Assembly (NCBI GenBank): GCA_028274465.1
Contig: CM051456.1
Span: 110,971,397 to 111,035,396, forward strand
From: Plantago ovata
Taxonomy: Eukaryota; Streptophyta; Magnoliopsida; Lamiales; Plantaginaceae
Direction of reading: 5' to 3'
Length of the DNA stretch: 64,000 nucleotides
Shown: positions 11,790 through 24,364 of the stretch, in pieces
How positions within the stretch are numbered: position 1 is the stretch's first letter
Layout: the number at the start of each line of letters is the position of its first letter
Position numbers and translations under genes: made by a program
Notes under the pieces: generated by a model
Database searches by the model: none
Seen by the model: the letters and a program-made list of their open reading frames with translations, nothing else
Told to the model about the DNA's origin: nothing

Positions 11790-14752
11790 CTTACTTTAAC
11801 GGACCGACCCTTGACGAAAATCAAAGGCAAGCTCTGTCCAGACAGGTTTCTGCTGATGAAATCCGTCAAGCGGTTTTTGACATTGGACCGACCAAATCTC
11901 CGGGGCCTGACGGTCTTAATGCGCACTTCTACCAAACTTATTGGCACATTGTAGGGCCTAAAGTTTGCGAAACCGTCCTCAATTTTTTTGAAACCGACTT
12001 TCTTGACCCAAAAATTAACCAAACTCAACTTGTTTTGATTCCAAAAAAAGAGAACCCGACCCTTCCTACCCATTTCCGCCCCATTAGTCTTTGCAACGTT
12101 ACCTATAAGATCATTACTAAAATCCTTGCGCATCGACTCAGACCTTTCCTTAATCACCTAATCTCACCATTCCAAAACGCTTTCGTACCTGAGAGGTTGA
12201 TAGGCGACAACATTATGATGGCACATGAGATCATTCATACCATCAATTCCAAGAAAAGAACCAAAACTCCGTTCCTAGGGCTCAAGCTAGATGTGGCAAA
12301 GGCCTACGACAAACTGGAATGGAAGTTTATCTTCCATACTCTTGAGACCTTTAACTTCCCGAGTTGGTTTATCGATCGAATTCGTACTTGTATCCAATCG
12401 GCTTCCTTTTTTCTAAAAGTGAATTCGGTTTGTTCTGAGACTTGGTTCCCCGAAAGGGGTATCCGGCAGGGAGACCCTATCTCTCCCTACATCTTCATCT
12501 TGTGTCAAGAACTTCTTGTTCACAAGATTCAGTACCTAGTCAATATTGGAGAACTTACACCTCCAAACATTGGGAACAGACTGCCCGCTCCCTTCAAAAT
12601 TTTGTTATTGTGCTACGCGGATGATTGCATGATCTTCTGCAAAGCCACGAAAATGGAGGTAAAAACTCTCCGTAAGTGCCTCCTTGATTACGGTAATGCT
12701 TCTTGCCAATTCATTTGTTGGGACAAATCGAGAATTATTTTCTCCCCCAATAGCTCTCTTAATTTGCAACATAACATTACTAGATTTCTCGGAGTCACAC
12801 CGAATAAATGGAAAGATCGTTACCTAGGACTTCCCTTCCTCTTTGGAAGGAAAAAAGCTGACCTTTTCGATCACATTGTGGACAGAGTGAATTCTAGGAT
12901 CAATGCGTGGCATAATAAACTCCTTTCCCGTGCCGGCAAAGTTACTCTCCTTCAATCCATCATCACGTCCATTCCCTGCTATGCAATGTCAGTTACCTTA
13001 CTACCCTCTTTGATTACAAACAGAATCGACCGCATAGCAAACCATTTCCTTTGGAATGCTACTTCCTCTACTTGGTCGGTTCCTAAAATCAGTTGGTCGA
13101 AGGATTGTCAACCCAAACACTGGGGGGCCTGGGAATCAAAAACCTGCAAGTTCAAAATCAAGCCTTAATGATCAAAAATACCTGGAGACTCTTATCGAAA
13201 GAAGACTCTCTTTGGGCAAGATTGATCAAAGAGAAGTACTTTCCTTCCACCTCTTTTGAAAATGCCTCGTTCCGTCCTCACAATAGCTGGCTCTGGAAGC
13301 ATTTATATCGACTCAAGGAGACCACTCTGGACGTGAGAAGTTGGATCATTGGGGATGGCTCCTCGATCTTATTCTGGGACCATAGATGGTTAAGAAATTT
13401 TAAACTTAGAGACCTTTGTAATAATATTCCTCCTACTCTTAACCAAGCCACCGTCGCGGACTTCCTCATACCTTTAAACAACTCTTGGAATATTCCTCTT
13501 CTAGTTACTCTTCTTCCTTCCGATTTGATTGATCTGATCGTTGGATGCCCGATTCCGACTCGTAGTACCCCTGACTCTTCTATTTGGGGTTGGACGTCTA
13601 CTGGACGTTTTTCTGTCAAGAGCGCTTACTACTTCCTCATGCAGGGCAGAGCTGCTGGTCCGCGTTGGCCGTGGAGACGTATCTGGAGTCTTAGAACATA
13701 TCCCCGCATTAGACTTTTCCACTGGCTTAGCCTTCACGACCGACTACCGACCCGAAACCGTCTCTGGAGACAAAACCTCGTGGACAACCCAATTGTCCTT
13801 TGTGCAATCAAGATGAAGAAACTATACATCATATTTTCTTTGAGTGTCCAAGCTACCATTTCCTCCGTTACCTCCTTTTCCCTAGACATGATTGTCTTTC
13901 GCAAGGTAACCTCCCTTCTTGTCTTTTTAACCTTCCTCTAAACTGTGATTTTCAACTAAGAATTATTACTGCTTTTTGGATAATGTGGAACGCTAGGAAT
14001 GACTTGATCTTTAATAACAAGCCGATCAACCAAACAAAGTTGTGGTGGAAAACTATTAGAAGGGTCTCTTTTTATAACTCTAATAATATTTCTTCTACTA
14101 GATCTGTGTCTATTGATTGTCATTTTACTTGGCCTCCGGTGGATTATTTTATACTCCATACGAACGGTTCTTCTAGAGGTAGTCCGGGTAGTGCAGGAAC
14201 AGGTACTGTGTTGCGAACTAACAATGGTCAGGTTTTGCAAGTTTCGGCTAGCTACATAGGATCCACAGACAACAACACGGCAGAATTTTGGGCCATACGG
14301 ACGGGACTAACCTTAGCTAAGAATTTCAATATTCAAAGTTAGCGGTTTTTTCTGATTCTGAATATGTGATTAATTGTCTAAACAGGTCCATGGTTCCAGC
14401 AGCGGCGCACCAGGTTCTCTTCCAGGATTGTAGCGGGTCTGGAGCAGCAGTTTGAGTCCATTTCGTATGCTTTTGTCTACCGGGAGATCAATAGCGCAGC
14501 AGACTATCTAGCGAAGTTGGGAAGTGCTAAATTTGTCCATGCGGAGGGATCTTTATCTACTCTTTTGCCCCCTCCCCGTTTTGATGTATCCCATGTCCGT
14601 ATTTGTACGTTTGGGACTGCGTTCCCTTTTGGCTCATGTCGTATTTACATTCGGACCTGTACTCTAAAGCCGCTAGGACTGTTAGTCGGCTAATTACTCC
14701 CGTGTAGTTTGTTAATTATTGGAACCTTTAAAAAAAAAAAACGTTGCAAGTT
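11746..14752 (+). mobile_element. 5'-truncated plant L1-type LINE with 12 bp target-site duplications
   Basis: The 12-base sequence ACGTTGCAAGTT flanks the insert at 11746-11757 and 14741-14752, and a poly-A tail precedes the right copy. The body encodes the second half of a LINE ORF2: from 11800 the start of the reverse transcriptase (KSPGPDG), then FRPISLCN, the AYDKLEW motif, GIRQGDPISPY and YADD around 12610, a zf-RVT region near 13690-13860, and an RNase H domain near 14150-14340. The endonuclease and ORF1 are missing through 5' truncation. The reading frame changes near 13130, 13800 and 14340, so it is dead. The first RNase H catalytic Asp is Asn here (HTNGS instead of DGS). A run of 31 T at the 5' junction is unusual. 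Confidence 0.92.
12035..13168 (+). pseudogene. LINE reverse transcriptase fragment
   Basis: This is the largest open piece of the 11.7-14.7 kb LINE. It covers most RT motifs, including FRPISLCNVTYK, LDVAKAYDKLEW (motif A), RQGDPISPYIF (motif B) and CYADDCMIF (motif C), then the thumb region. It carries on in other frames (13093-13941, then 13800-14342), so the ORF2 is broken by at least two frameshifts. Confidence 0.9.
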
Positions 14753-15390
14753 CAATGGGCTTATTTTCGCAATCTCCAAGCCCTACATAGTTGATTTTTG
14801 GGCATTAATGACGTTGAAAATAGGGTGAAATTTAGTGTTTCGAAGGGAGATATGGAGATCAAGGAGTACAATCACAGGAAAGATGTTCATTTTCTTTCCC
14901 GTGTGTATCAATTAGCAATGCATCTAATTTCTCTTGAAAAAAGATTATTGTTTATTGAAATATAGTCCACAAAAATTTGAATGTTTGAGTTTTGGAAGCT
15001 CATGAAATTATTTTGGACTCTGTCTTCCCATCCACACAGGAATTACGCACAAGTTCGTTGGGCAGGCTCATTCAGTCATCCGAGATTCCAAGTATCAATT
15101 TTACGCACCCGTAAGAAGAAATCTGGTGAAATTATTACTTTGTAGGGTCATACGGATATCACAAAAATACCATCACATGAAATGAATAGACATAGAGAAA
15201 TAGGTTTTTAATTATTAATTAATTCCGACTTGCTCATCACAAGCTATTAAATTCACACATATAGATGATGGATCTCCACCAAATTTCACATAAGATACTT
15301 AATTGTCAATCTATGTATAATACGTACTACAGTATATACTTATCTAATTAGGATGTCCATATATTATAGTAACCTTTTATTCAACTTTTA
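14753..15390. other. Intergenic between LINE and P450
   Basis: I see no gene, RNA or clear repeat here. It includes the 3' flank of the minus-strand P450. Confidence 0.5.
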
Positions 15391-15395
15391 GTCAT

Positions 15396-17269
15396 TTAGT
15401 AGTGAATATCAAGTGCAGGTTCTGGGATGATGACAAGAGGCACTTTTGGTTCCGTGGTGAGTCCATAATTTTCCTCCACACTGATATCTCCAGGCTCCTT
15501 GCCATCAACCAATCTGAAATCAAACCCATGAAGCAAATTCGCCAGCATTAGCCTGACAGTCTGCGTTCCAAGCTTCTCAGCAGGACACTTTCTCCTGCCA
15601 GATCCAAATGGTAAAAGGCGGAAATCTCCCCGGACATGTCAATCTTTTCTCCCTCCAAGAACCTCTCTGGCAAGAACTCCTCTGGTGCATCCCATACGCT
15701 TGGATCCCTTCCTATGGCCCACACGTTAATGCTGACCATCGATCCTTTTGCCACGTGATATCCTGCTACGTTGCAGTCCTCCATGGAGTAATGAGATGGT
15801 AATAGAGTAGCAATGGATGCAGCCTCATTGTCTCCATGATGATAGCCTCTATGTAAGGCAGTTGAGGACAATCCTTCTCTTCGACCCATCTGTTTTTGCC
15901 AATGACCCGGTTGAGCTCTTCTTTCGCCTTATCCATGATGCGTGGATGTCTCATTATTTCAAGGAACGCCCATTCTGTGGCTAGAGCAGATGTATCAGAA
16001 CCAGCAGCTAGAAGATCCTTTTGTCATTTAATAGCATGCCAAAAGAGCAACCAAAAATTATGATTAGCTCAGTTCGATTTTTTTTTAGACGAATTTAAAA
16101 GGGGCCTAAATGGATATATCTTTTAAAAATTGAAAATGTTCTGGTCCATATCAGTGTGCTAATTGAACTACGATGATTAGGGCACATGGTACGAAGAAAT
16201 TAAATTAAAAATTAATCAAGAAATTATATACCAGCGATAAGGCCTGTATGGCTCCGCTTGTTAGCTTAACATCAGGATTATCAGGATCTTGTGCCCTCTG
16301 CAACAACGCGTCTAGCACATTTTCTGCTACCATGTCTTTCCTGATCGGTTTTGCTCCACGACGATGCAGAATAGCGTTGTGAAACTTGGAGTAGTCTTTC
16401 ACGAAAGCCTTAGCTTTCTTGTTGTATCCCTGCAGTACCCAAATCATGCATGCAATAAGAAACTTAATTGCCAGATGTTCTAGCTAGTTATTCTTTACGC
16501 GGTTCTATATCCATTTCAATAACCAAATTGTCAGCCGTAGAACGTACCTGTATGTCAAAGAAGCTGAGCCATGGTATCCAGTCCCCTATGTCAATCTTTC
16601 CATACAAGACGAACCACTGCTGCACAATCGCGAGCAACTCATCCACGCTAATACTAGCATCATCTTTCGTGTTTTCATGTTCTTGTTGATGCCAGTCTCC
16701 ATACACAATCCTACTAATTGTAGACATAGTGTAAGATTTCAGATGCTGTCTTAGCACGACTGGTTCACCCGAGTGTGCATGCATACGCGAGAGTAGTTTA
16801 TGCCTCTCCTCGTGGCGAATATGCTCATAGAACTGTGACTTCTCGGCTGTGAAAATCAACTCCATGAAAATTTTGCGTGTGTGGCGCCAATGTGGGCCAT
16901 AAGGCGCCCTGCTCATGTCGCTGTAGTTGCAACTAACGTATTTACCCGCGGAAAGGAGAGGCCTAGAGGCAAACACGCTATCGTGTGTCCTTAAGAACTG
17001 CTTGGCCATATCAGGTGACGATACGACTACAACGGGAGAGTTTCCGTACCATAACTGCATTATGTCACCATATTTTTGGGACAAGGCATGTAGGGACTGG
17101 TGAGGGAGTTCGCCAAGGAGGTTTAGGTTGCCAATTATAGGCCATGGTTTGGGACCTGGTGGAGTAGTACTATTTTGTTTGGAATATTGAGGTTTGTGAA
17201 GATGAGTTTTTTCAGTAAAGCTAGAAATGCTAGAGTTATTGCTAGTAACCAGCTGCTTGAGTTCTCCAT
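15396..17269 (-). pseudogene. Cytochrome P450, CYP71 clan, frame broken as written
   Basis: This is a three-exon P450: exon 1 16548-17269, exon 2 16232-16429, exon 3 15396-16017. Visible are an N-terminal ER anchor (SSWLLAITLAFLALL), the proline hinge PPGPKPWPIIGN, the C-helix PYGPHWRHTRK, the I-helix AGSDTS, the K-helix ETMRLHP, the PERF region and the heme loop FGSGRRKCP with its Cys. The family is a monooxygenase acting on small specialised metabolites on the ER; the substrate cannot be told. Three places change frame: near 17215 between anchor and hinge, near 15805 just after the K-helix, and near 15640 just before the heme loop. Each fits loss of one base. A 118-base intron after helix F/G text WLSFFDIQ is extra relative to the common one-intron CYP71 pattern. 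The phase-0 intron before AGSDTS is the classic one. Confidence 0.88.
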
Positions 17270-17321
17270 TGTAGGATCAGAGAAGCTGCAAGTTACCTTT
17301 GTTGTGGGATTTGTAGTGGAT

Positions 17322-17340
17322 GTTAAAGCCCAATTTATAG
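17322..17340 (-). promoter_or_regulatory. Possible TATA box of the P450 gene
   Basis: CTATAAATTG on the minus strand lies about 60 bp upstream of the P450 start codon, a normal spacing for a plant TATA box with a short leader. Confidence 0.45.
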
Positions 17341-17399
17341 TTGGAGCTAGCTAGCTTAGCTATATTATTGAGCCCCAAATTGGTAAATTTCAGACATGT

Positions 17400-18015
17400 A
17401 AGTTGCCATATTTAATCAATTCTATAACTACCATTGCCTGTTGAAACCCTAACTAACAAATACTATCGAGTCCATATCTAATCAGGCTATTTTATTTGAG
17501 TATGTGGTTAATGTAAAATATATTACTTCCTCCATGATAATTAATGTTAAATGTTTGCCATTTAATTTTATTAACTATTTTTTTATCGTACATTACACTT
17601 AAATCTAGAAAATTATATAAAATAGTCTGATTTATATACTACTTTAATGTATTTGTTTTTTATTTTTTTCTCCTACTATAATTTAGGAGTAATTTGCTAT
17701 TTTGATGTGGATGGATTACTTATTTAGATGGACCTCTTTTGAGTTATATATCTAATAATACAGCCTGATAATAAGATATACCCGTATAATCTTGTAAGAA
17801 TACTTCAGTTTTAATACATTTTTAACTTTATTAAAAAAGAAAGGAATAGCACACAAGTTCTTACTTTCGCAGTTCACACTTTTATTATATATGTCAAGGG
17901 ACAAATTCAGTCATTCAAACAGTTTATTATTTGTTTCCACATGTTCTTGAATCTTGATGCATGCACGTACGACAACAGTATTGTTCCTATTATACTAACA
18001 TGGACTAATTGTTCC
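17400..18015. other. Intergenic upstream of P450
   Basis: AT-rich sequence with no recognisable gene or transposon end. Confidence 0.5.
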
Positions 18016-18018
18016 CGT

Positions 18019-18021
18019 TAT

Positions 18022-18084
<63 letters not shown>
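18019..18084. repeat. (TA)n microsatellite
   Basis: A nearly pure TA dinucleotide tract of about 65 bases. Confidence 0.95.
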
Positions 18085-18086
<2 letters not shown>

Positions 18087-18258
18087 ATTTTTTTTTTAAA
18101 AATTGATATTGCATGTTTCTTTTATAAAGGACGTTCAGTCTCTAGACTTTATCGAAATTTAAAACGGAACTGAGATAGGCGACATGATTAATGAAGTTGT
18201 CCTCTCTTGTGTTGATGATCGATTCGTATGCCTTCTTTCCTTGATATATAATTGCTGC

Positions 18259-18608
18259 TTAGACCATCTCCAACCATGAGATGATAAGACTCATAATGTC
18301 ATTATTTTATTATAAGACTATAAGACTCAAGTCTATCTTCACTCCAACCATAAGACTCCACAACACATTTTTTATTGTTTTTTTTTTCATTTAACAAACA
18401 AGTAACAACAAACAAAGTGGGAAGAAAGAGAAAATGAAATTAAATAATAATAAAAAATTACATAAGACCTCATTAGATAGGTCTTATGTGGGAAGACTCA
18501 TCTTATGTATAAGATGATAAGACTCAACTTTTTACTTTTCCAACCTTGAGTTTTGTGAGAGTTTTATACATAAGACTCTCATAAGACTCATGGTTGGAGA
18601 TGGTCTTA
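18259..18608. mobile_element. Tourist-like MITE (PIF/Harbinger type)
   Basis: The element spans 18262-18605 with terminal inverted repeats GACCATCTCCAACCATGAG and its complement at the right end. TTA is duplicated on both sides (18259-18261 and 18606-18608), the target duplication of PIF/Harbinger elements. Internal sequence is rich in ATAAGACTC repeats and has no coding capacity. Confidence 0.88.
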
Positions 18609-18609
18609 T

Positions 18610-20225
18610 ATTATATGGCTCTTTGCGTTTAATTAATTAGTAGTACTACATGGTAATTATATTAACAAAACCAGTAAAATGTTTGATGATGGATATATTT
18701 TTGTTGCTTCTGGTAACTGGCTAGTCAATATGACCAAAAATCTAGCTGTCCTTCTTAATGTTAATGGGTGGAAGTGTTATGAAATTTCAGACATGCATGT
18801 AATTGCCAATATAAGTAGATATTGCCTGTTCAAACTAACCGTACCTAACAAAATAAGTATGACTTAATACTGTAACACCCCGGAATTTTAGTGGCTTAAA
18901 CAGATTGAAAACGCTATTCATACTAATAAAATGCACCGTCTTTTTCAAAAATTCATTCATTCATGACAACTCGAGAGTTAAGCGTGTTTAGCTCTGAATA
19001 ACTAAATAACCAGAAAATTCTAGAATATTTATATCATATATCCAAACCGAACTAAACAATTATTATATTTATTATATTGAGGGACATATTTTCTCATGTT
19101 CAAATAGTATATTATATTTCACACATGTAAATGAACACCGTTGGTTGCATAACAACAAAGTAGTAACATTATTGATTATTCCTCCTATTTATTAGTATAC
19201 TCTTTAAATGGAGTAAAATTGTTCTTGTTCACTTGTTTTGTATATATAAAATCACACAATATATTACTTTAACTAAACCTTAACGTTTCTCATTTAGTTA
19301 CTTTGATAGGTTTAGAAGCTTAACTTGATTGGTTTTGGATTGTAACTTCTTCTAAATCACACTGAATTTTTAACATTATATTGAAAAAATGTATGTAATA
19401 ATAATTATTTATACTATAATTTTAAATTTAAATGAAAATCCTAATTGGGTAGGTCGGAAAAATGGAAAATGCTCCTCAATGGAGTCATATGGTTATAGGC
19501 CGGCCCATGAATTTAGCCCAAAGAAAATAAAAGGCGGCAGGGCCCATTGTCGAACACGTGTCAGGCAAGGGACACGTTGTTGTTGCATGTTGGTTCTTCT
19601 TCTTCCATAGTGGCTCAGTACTCTTGTGCGATCAAGTAATTCAAAATCGATGAATTAAAATCCCAGAAATAATTAATAATCGATCAGCTGCTGGATTTGA
19701 TTGTTGCTAGCTGAAGCTGTTGCTTACATGGTATGGTACTGGATCTCTCTTGTCCTTATTATTACTAAGTATTCCACCACCCTCATTTTGAAAATAAAAA
19801 TATATAAGAGTACGGTAGAGGTAGAGTTAGAGTTAGATTTGCCGTTTATTGTTGACATTTCCAATTGCAACTTTTGGCGTTAGTTAATTTCTTCCAATTA
19901 CTCATTTCTACCATTTCTTCTCAAATCTGGAGCCTAACTATTTATTCCTACCGTCCATCCAATTCTTTACATTTTTCTTTCTTTTTTAATTTGGCTATTT
20001 TTTCAACGAGTGTGCAGAAATTATTATAGGTTTGATCATGGGTATATTTGTTTTCGGTGAATGGTGATGATGCAAATTGTTGTTAGAATAGAGTGTCTCT
20101 TGTTTCTATTTAGAGAGTATCTTTTCCTAGCAAGTGGTTCATTTTGTTCTCTTGTTTCTTCCTTCCTTGCCAGTCTTGGTCAAGTTTCTATAGTACTATA
20201 TGTGTTTGTCATGATAATGATAATT
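18610..20225. other. Intergenic, no gene seen
   Basis: Several short ORFs occur but none has a recognisable domain, splice context or codon bias. No RNA gene is seen. Confidence 0.5.
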
Positions 20226-20227
20226 AC

Positions 20228-20390
20228 TACCCTCCGTCCCAACGTCCCATTGAGTAGGCAAATGGCTTTTAATTTGCTTTTTCTACAGTTTTTGAATCAG
20301 CCGTTTATTTTTTATACATTATGTGTCATCTGAGTGGTGGTACTCATAATAAAGTTGACAAAGGTAAAGAAATTTTGAACGGAGGGAGTA
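20228..20390. mobile_element. Stowaway-like MITE
   Basis: The ends CCCTCCGTCCC (20230) and GGAGGGAG (ending 20388) are the Tc1/mariner Stowaway termini in inverse orientation. TA flanks both ends. The 159-base body is non-coding. Confidence 0.85.
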
Positions 20391-21009
20391 TGCTAAAATA
20401 AATATTAAGGGATATAAAAGATGCTTAGGCCAGGTTGTTCTTGAATGAATGAGAGTCATTTATTTATTATATTAACAAAATGTAACAAATCCTAGATTTA
20501 AATGAGTTATATACTGATTTGCATCAGGCTAATTAAAAGTCTAGTTGTGGTATGAAACTGGGACAATCCTGGTTTCTAAGTCTGATATATCGAAACTTGT
20601 GGTCTAACAACAGTTGTAAAGCAGGTTAATACATATATAAATATCTGGAAAATGATGTCTCAAAGAGTTTGGGTTTGTTCCCAGACCCTTATGTCCAGGT
20701 AATGCATGCCTAGCATATATATAAAATAAAACTGTCGCAAATCTTTCCCGGTCCTTGCAAAATGTGTGTTCATTATGTCTTGTACGCGTATGACACAGGA
20801 CAGTGGGAAAGAACATACGAGACGTTATAGTAAATGCTCAAGAAGGGATGACAATGAAACGTTGCATGCTGGGTTCAGAATGTTGGACGCCGACTTTTTC
20901 AGCGATGACAAGGTTCCTGAACTGATGTTGGATTCATATATGGGTGTCTAGATTATGAAACACTTTATTCTTTGAGATTCACTTTAATTTACTTGTGTGT
21001 GTTCTATAG

Positions 21010-23671
21010 ATGCTGGAGATTGAAAAGGGCGCCAAGGAGGTTAATATTCCCGTTATTAGATCCAACCGCAAGTTAGTTGCCACTGCTAACGGAGGACTAG
21101 AGAATCCCTCTTGTTTGACTTTTAATGCAGCGTGGAATGACGACCAGTCACCTGCTAACCATACAAGATTTTGTTATCCTTCTATCTCTGGTGTGGAAAG
21201 GCCAAATAACGATGCGGATGTTGCTTTTATGAGCGTGAGTCCATATGATTTGTGATAATAGCGTGCCCTGGACAAGATTGTTTTTGTATGCTGATGTATT
21301 TATCTTCCTACTCAGGTTCTTGAATTAGGTCAGTTGATTAAGTCCAAAAAAATCACATCTGAAGAGCTTGCTCGGATCTTTTAAACAGATTAAAAAGGTA
21401 TCACCAAGTACATATTATCGGTGCCTTTCAAATCGAGTGTGTGCCTGTTCGCGTTGATTAACTCATCTACTGGTTCTTGCAGATATGGCCCTGTGCTTGA
21501 ATCTGTGGTCACTATAACAGAAGAATTGGCCTACGAACAAGCCAAGCAAGCAGACGAACTGCTTGCACGAGACACATACTTAGGTGAGCCACTCTTCTAT
21601 TTCCCTCTGTACACTTGCTTTCTACCTTGCATTGTGCAATGGTTGATGTTTCGAATAGCAAAGAGCGGCTATCAATGATGTAACTTTCTATTGGTTGTTC
21701 GAGGAAAGTAAGTGCTGATGAAAAGTGCACATCTGACTCGTTACTACTTAAATTATTACAGGTCCACTCCATGGAATTCCATATGGATTGAAGGATACAA
21801 TTGCAGTACCCGGTTACAGGACCACTTGGGGATCTAAATCTTACAAAGATCAAACTCTTGATATTGAAGCTTGGGTCTATAAGAGGTATTATTCTCAATT
21901 AGGCAGAGCAGCCGGGACTTAAAATTGATATGGGCTCATTGTATGCCTATGGTGGACATGCAGGCTAAAATCTGAGGGTGCTGTTTTGATTGCAAAGCTT
22001 GCAACTGGTTCGCTTGCATATGATGATATTCTGTTTGGTGGAAGAACAAGGAATCCGTGGAATATTGAGCAGTACTCGACTGGTTCATCTTCTGGACCAG
22101 CTGCTTGCACCTCAGCCGGTACGTACTTAAGAATGATAATTTTTTTATGTTTACATGAAAGATGGGATAAAAATAATTTTTTTTGTTTTCCTGTTAGGTT
22201 TGGTTCCTTTTGCAATTGGTTCCGAAACTGCTGGATCAATTACATACCCTGCAGCGCGTTGTGGAGTGACTGCATTGTGTCCAACTTTTGGAACTGTTGG
22301 CCGTACAGGCGTTCTGAGCTTATCAGAAAGTCTGGTAGCAAAATTTCTTTGTTCTTTCTCTGCACAGTTTCCGGTGCAATTGCTTGGAGATCTGATTTTA
22401 TTTACTAACAGGATAAACTAGGACCATTTGGTAGGAGTGCTGCAGATTGTGCAGTTGTTCTGGATGTAATCCGTGGCGAGGATCCAGATGACATTTCGTC
22501 CAGAAACATTCCGTTTTGTGACCCATTTATGGTCGATATTACGAAGCTCAATGTGGGATACCTCGAGGATGCTGAGACTGATGTAAGTGGGGCGGAAACA
22601 AGATTACATAAAGAGCCCTTTTACATAGATTGATAAACTTACCGAAAATCCCCTTACTACTCTGTACTGAGCCTAATTTTTGGTTCATGGGCTTGCACAG
22701 TTGCATGAGTTTGATCTTGATGTAACTGATAATAGTACTCATTACAGGTTGTTCAAAAGCTTGAGGCAAAGGGTGTCAACATGGTTCCCTTCAAGTTAAA
22801 CTACTCCGTTGATACTGCTCAAGGAATATTGAGCTTCACGATGGACATTGATATGTTGGCACACTTTGACGAGTGGCAGCGTTCATGCCAGGATGATCAT
22901 TATGAAGCACAAGATCAATGGCCTCTTAAACTACGACGTGCTCGTGTTGTACCAGCTGTTGATTATATTCAAGTACGTCACTCAAACTCTTCGTTCTTAA
23001 TCTTCCTCTCAGCCCTGTAGTATTAGCTCTAATAGTTCCTTGATGAATTTTCATGTGAGTAATATTTCTGTATATCCGCATATATATCAAAACCACTACA
23101 AAATCGTTATCGAGCGTGATTGCGGATCATAGAGAATTTGGTGTCTAAGTGTAAGTCAAATCCAAGTAGAGTCGTACATGTATTCTAATATTGAATAGAT
23201 ATCCTGTCCATAGGCTCAAAGAGCAAGAGGAAAGCTGATACGGGAAGTTAGAGAAAGTTTCAAAGTAGATGCATTCATTGGCAACGTGGGCGACGACTGG
23301 GAGCGTGTCTCTGTGAGCAATCTCGTTGGCATGCCGGTAATTGTCGTGCCTGCTGGATTCAAGAAATTATGCGATGCCCCTTCAAACAGTACGAGGAGAA
23401 CTGCAGTCACTACAGGCATTTATGCTCCACCACAGCACGATCACATTGTACGTTCCTTTTTTTTTTTTTTTTTCTCTCTCTCTCTCTCTCGCGTTACGAT
23501 AAGGCCAATCTTATCTCTGCTCTCAACTTTGATGGTTTTGAAACTCAGGCACTAGCATTAGCAATGGCTTATCAGACAGCGACCGACCACCACAAGCAAC
23601 GGCCACCTATTGATAACCTGGGTCAAGATGAATCGATTCCAAATCCACCAGAAATAATGGCCACTCCATGA
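21010..23671 (+). CDS. Amidase-signature family protein (one frameshift as written)
   Basis: This gene encodes an amidase-signature (GatA/amidase-like) hydrolase of about 526 residues; the substrate is unknown. Exons: 21010-21234, 21316-21397, 21483-21583, 21762-21885, 21964-22118, 22198-22334, 22412-22582, 22748-22972, 23214-23447 and 23549-23671, with good GT-AG ends and matching phases. The Ser-cisSer-Lys triad is visible: Lys in GLKDTI, the cis-Ser region in TGSSSGPAA and the nucleophile Ser in ETAGSI. The middle of the canonical GGSSGG motif is altered to GSSSGP, as in a plant subgroup. In exon 2 the frame stops at TTT TAA (21379-21384); one more T gives a frame that joins exon 3 perfectly (...RLK|RYGP), so one base seems missing. 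The N-terminal start is uncertain and an upstream exon may exist near 20840-20950. If the lesion is real, the gene is dead. Confidence 0.85.
23470..23492. repeat. Poly-T / (CT)n tract in amidase intron 9
   Basis: The last intron of the amidase gene has a T-run followed by about ten CT units, between the donor at 23448 and the acceptor at 23548. It is a probable polymorphic microsatellite. Confidence 0.85.
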
Positions 23672-24364
23672 CAGTAGTGTATAACCTTCGTTATTACCTT
23701 GGAGTTTTTGCAGTACTACTACTACTAGGGATCTTTTGTATTAATTGTAGTGTATAAATTATAATGTTTCTCCCTGTCGTGTTGTGTTGTCCCTTGTTTT
23801 GGACTAGTTTTCTTAGCTGAGCTCTTGATGCTCCAGTAAGGTGTAACGACTAGTTGGTTAGTGTAAGCCTCGCCAATTTAGGTACTCAGAATTTAGGTAC
23901 TCAGAATGTCCTCGTCCAATTTAGGTACTCCACAATAACACCATGTCCAATTAGGTATTTCGGTCAATTTTCAGATTAGTCAAATCGGAAAATTCAATTT
24001 TGATTTTAAATAATAAATGTAAATTAAATTCGGGACACGTGGCATGTTTCTATTGGTTTCGTTTATGTTTTTAAAATAAAACTTATTTAAAATCGAAAAA
24101 ATATTTAAAAAATATAAAATCATTTTAAAATTATTACTAATAAATAGGAAAACTTGCATTTACACCGAAATGTTATTGAGGTTTTTGAAATTACACTTAA
24201 CCTTTATTATATTTCAACTTATACGTAAACCTTTTACAATTTTTCTCAACTTACACAAAATAAAGGTTAGATGGTGTTAAATTTTATGTTATTAAATTTT
24301 TTTTTCTTTTTTTGAAAAGCATTAAATCTTTTCTTTGCTTCAAATTACACATAAAACTTTTATC
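23672..24364. other. Amidase 3' flank, intergenic
   Basis: The region has the 3' UTR and AT-rich spacer. A short motif AATTTAGGTACTC occurs three times in tandem near 23873-23930. No gene is seen. Confidence 0.5.

Noticed and set aside
11720-12157. Minus-strand ORF with a poly-Lys end
   Set aside because: The lysines are the poly-T junction read backwards and the rest is antisense to the LINE RT.
18019-18084. TA tract as promoter or matrix element
   Set aside because: No gene is placed to use it; a microsatellite is the simpler reading.
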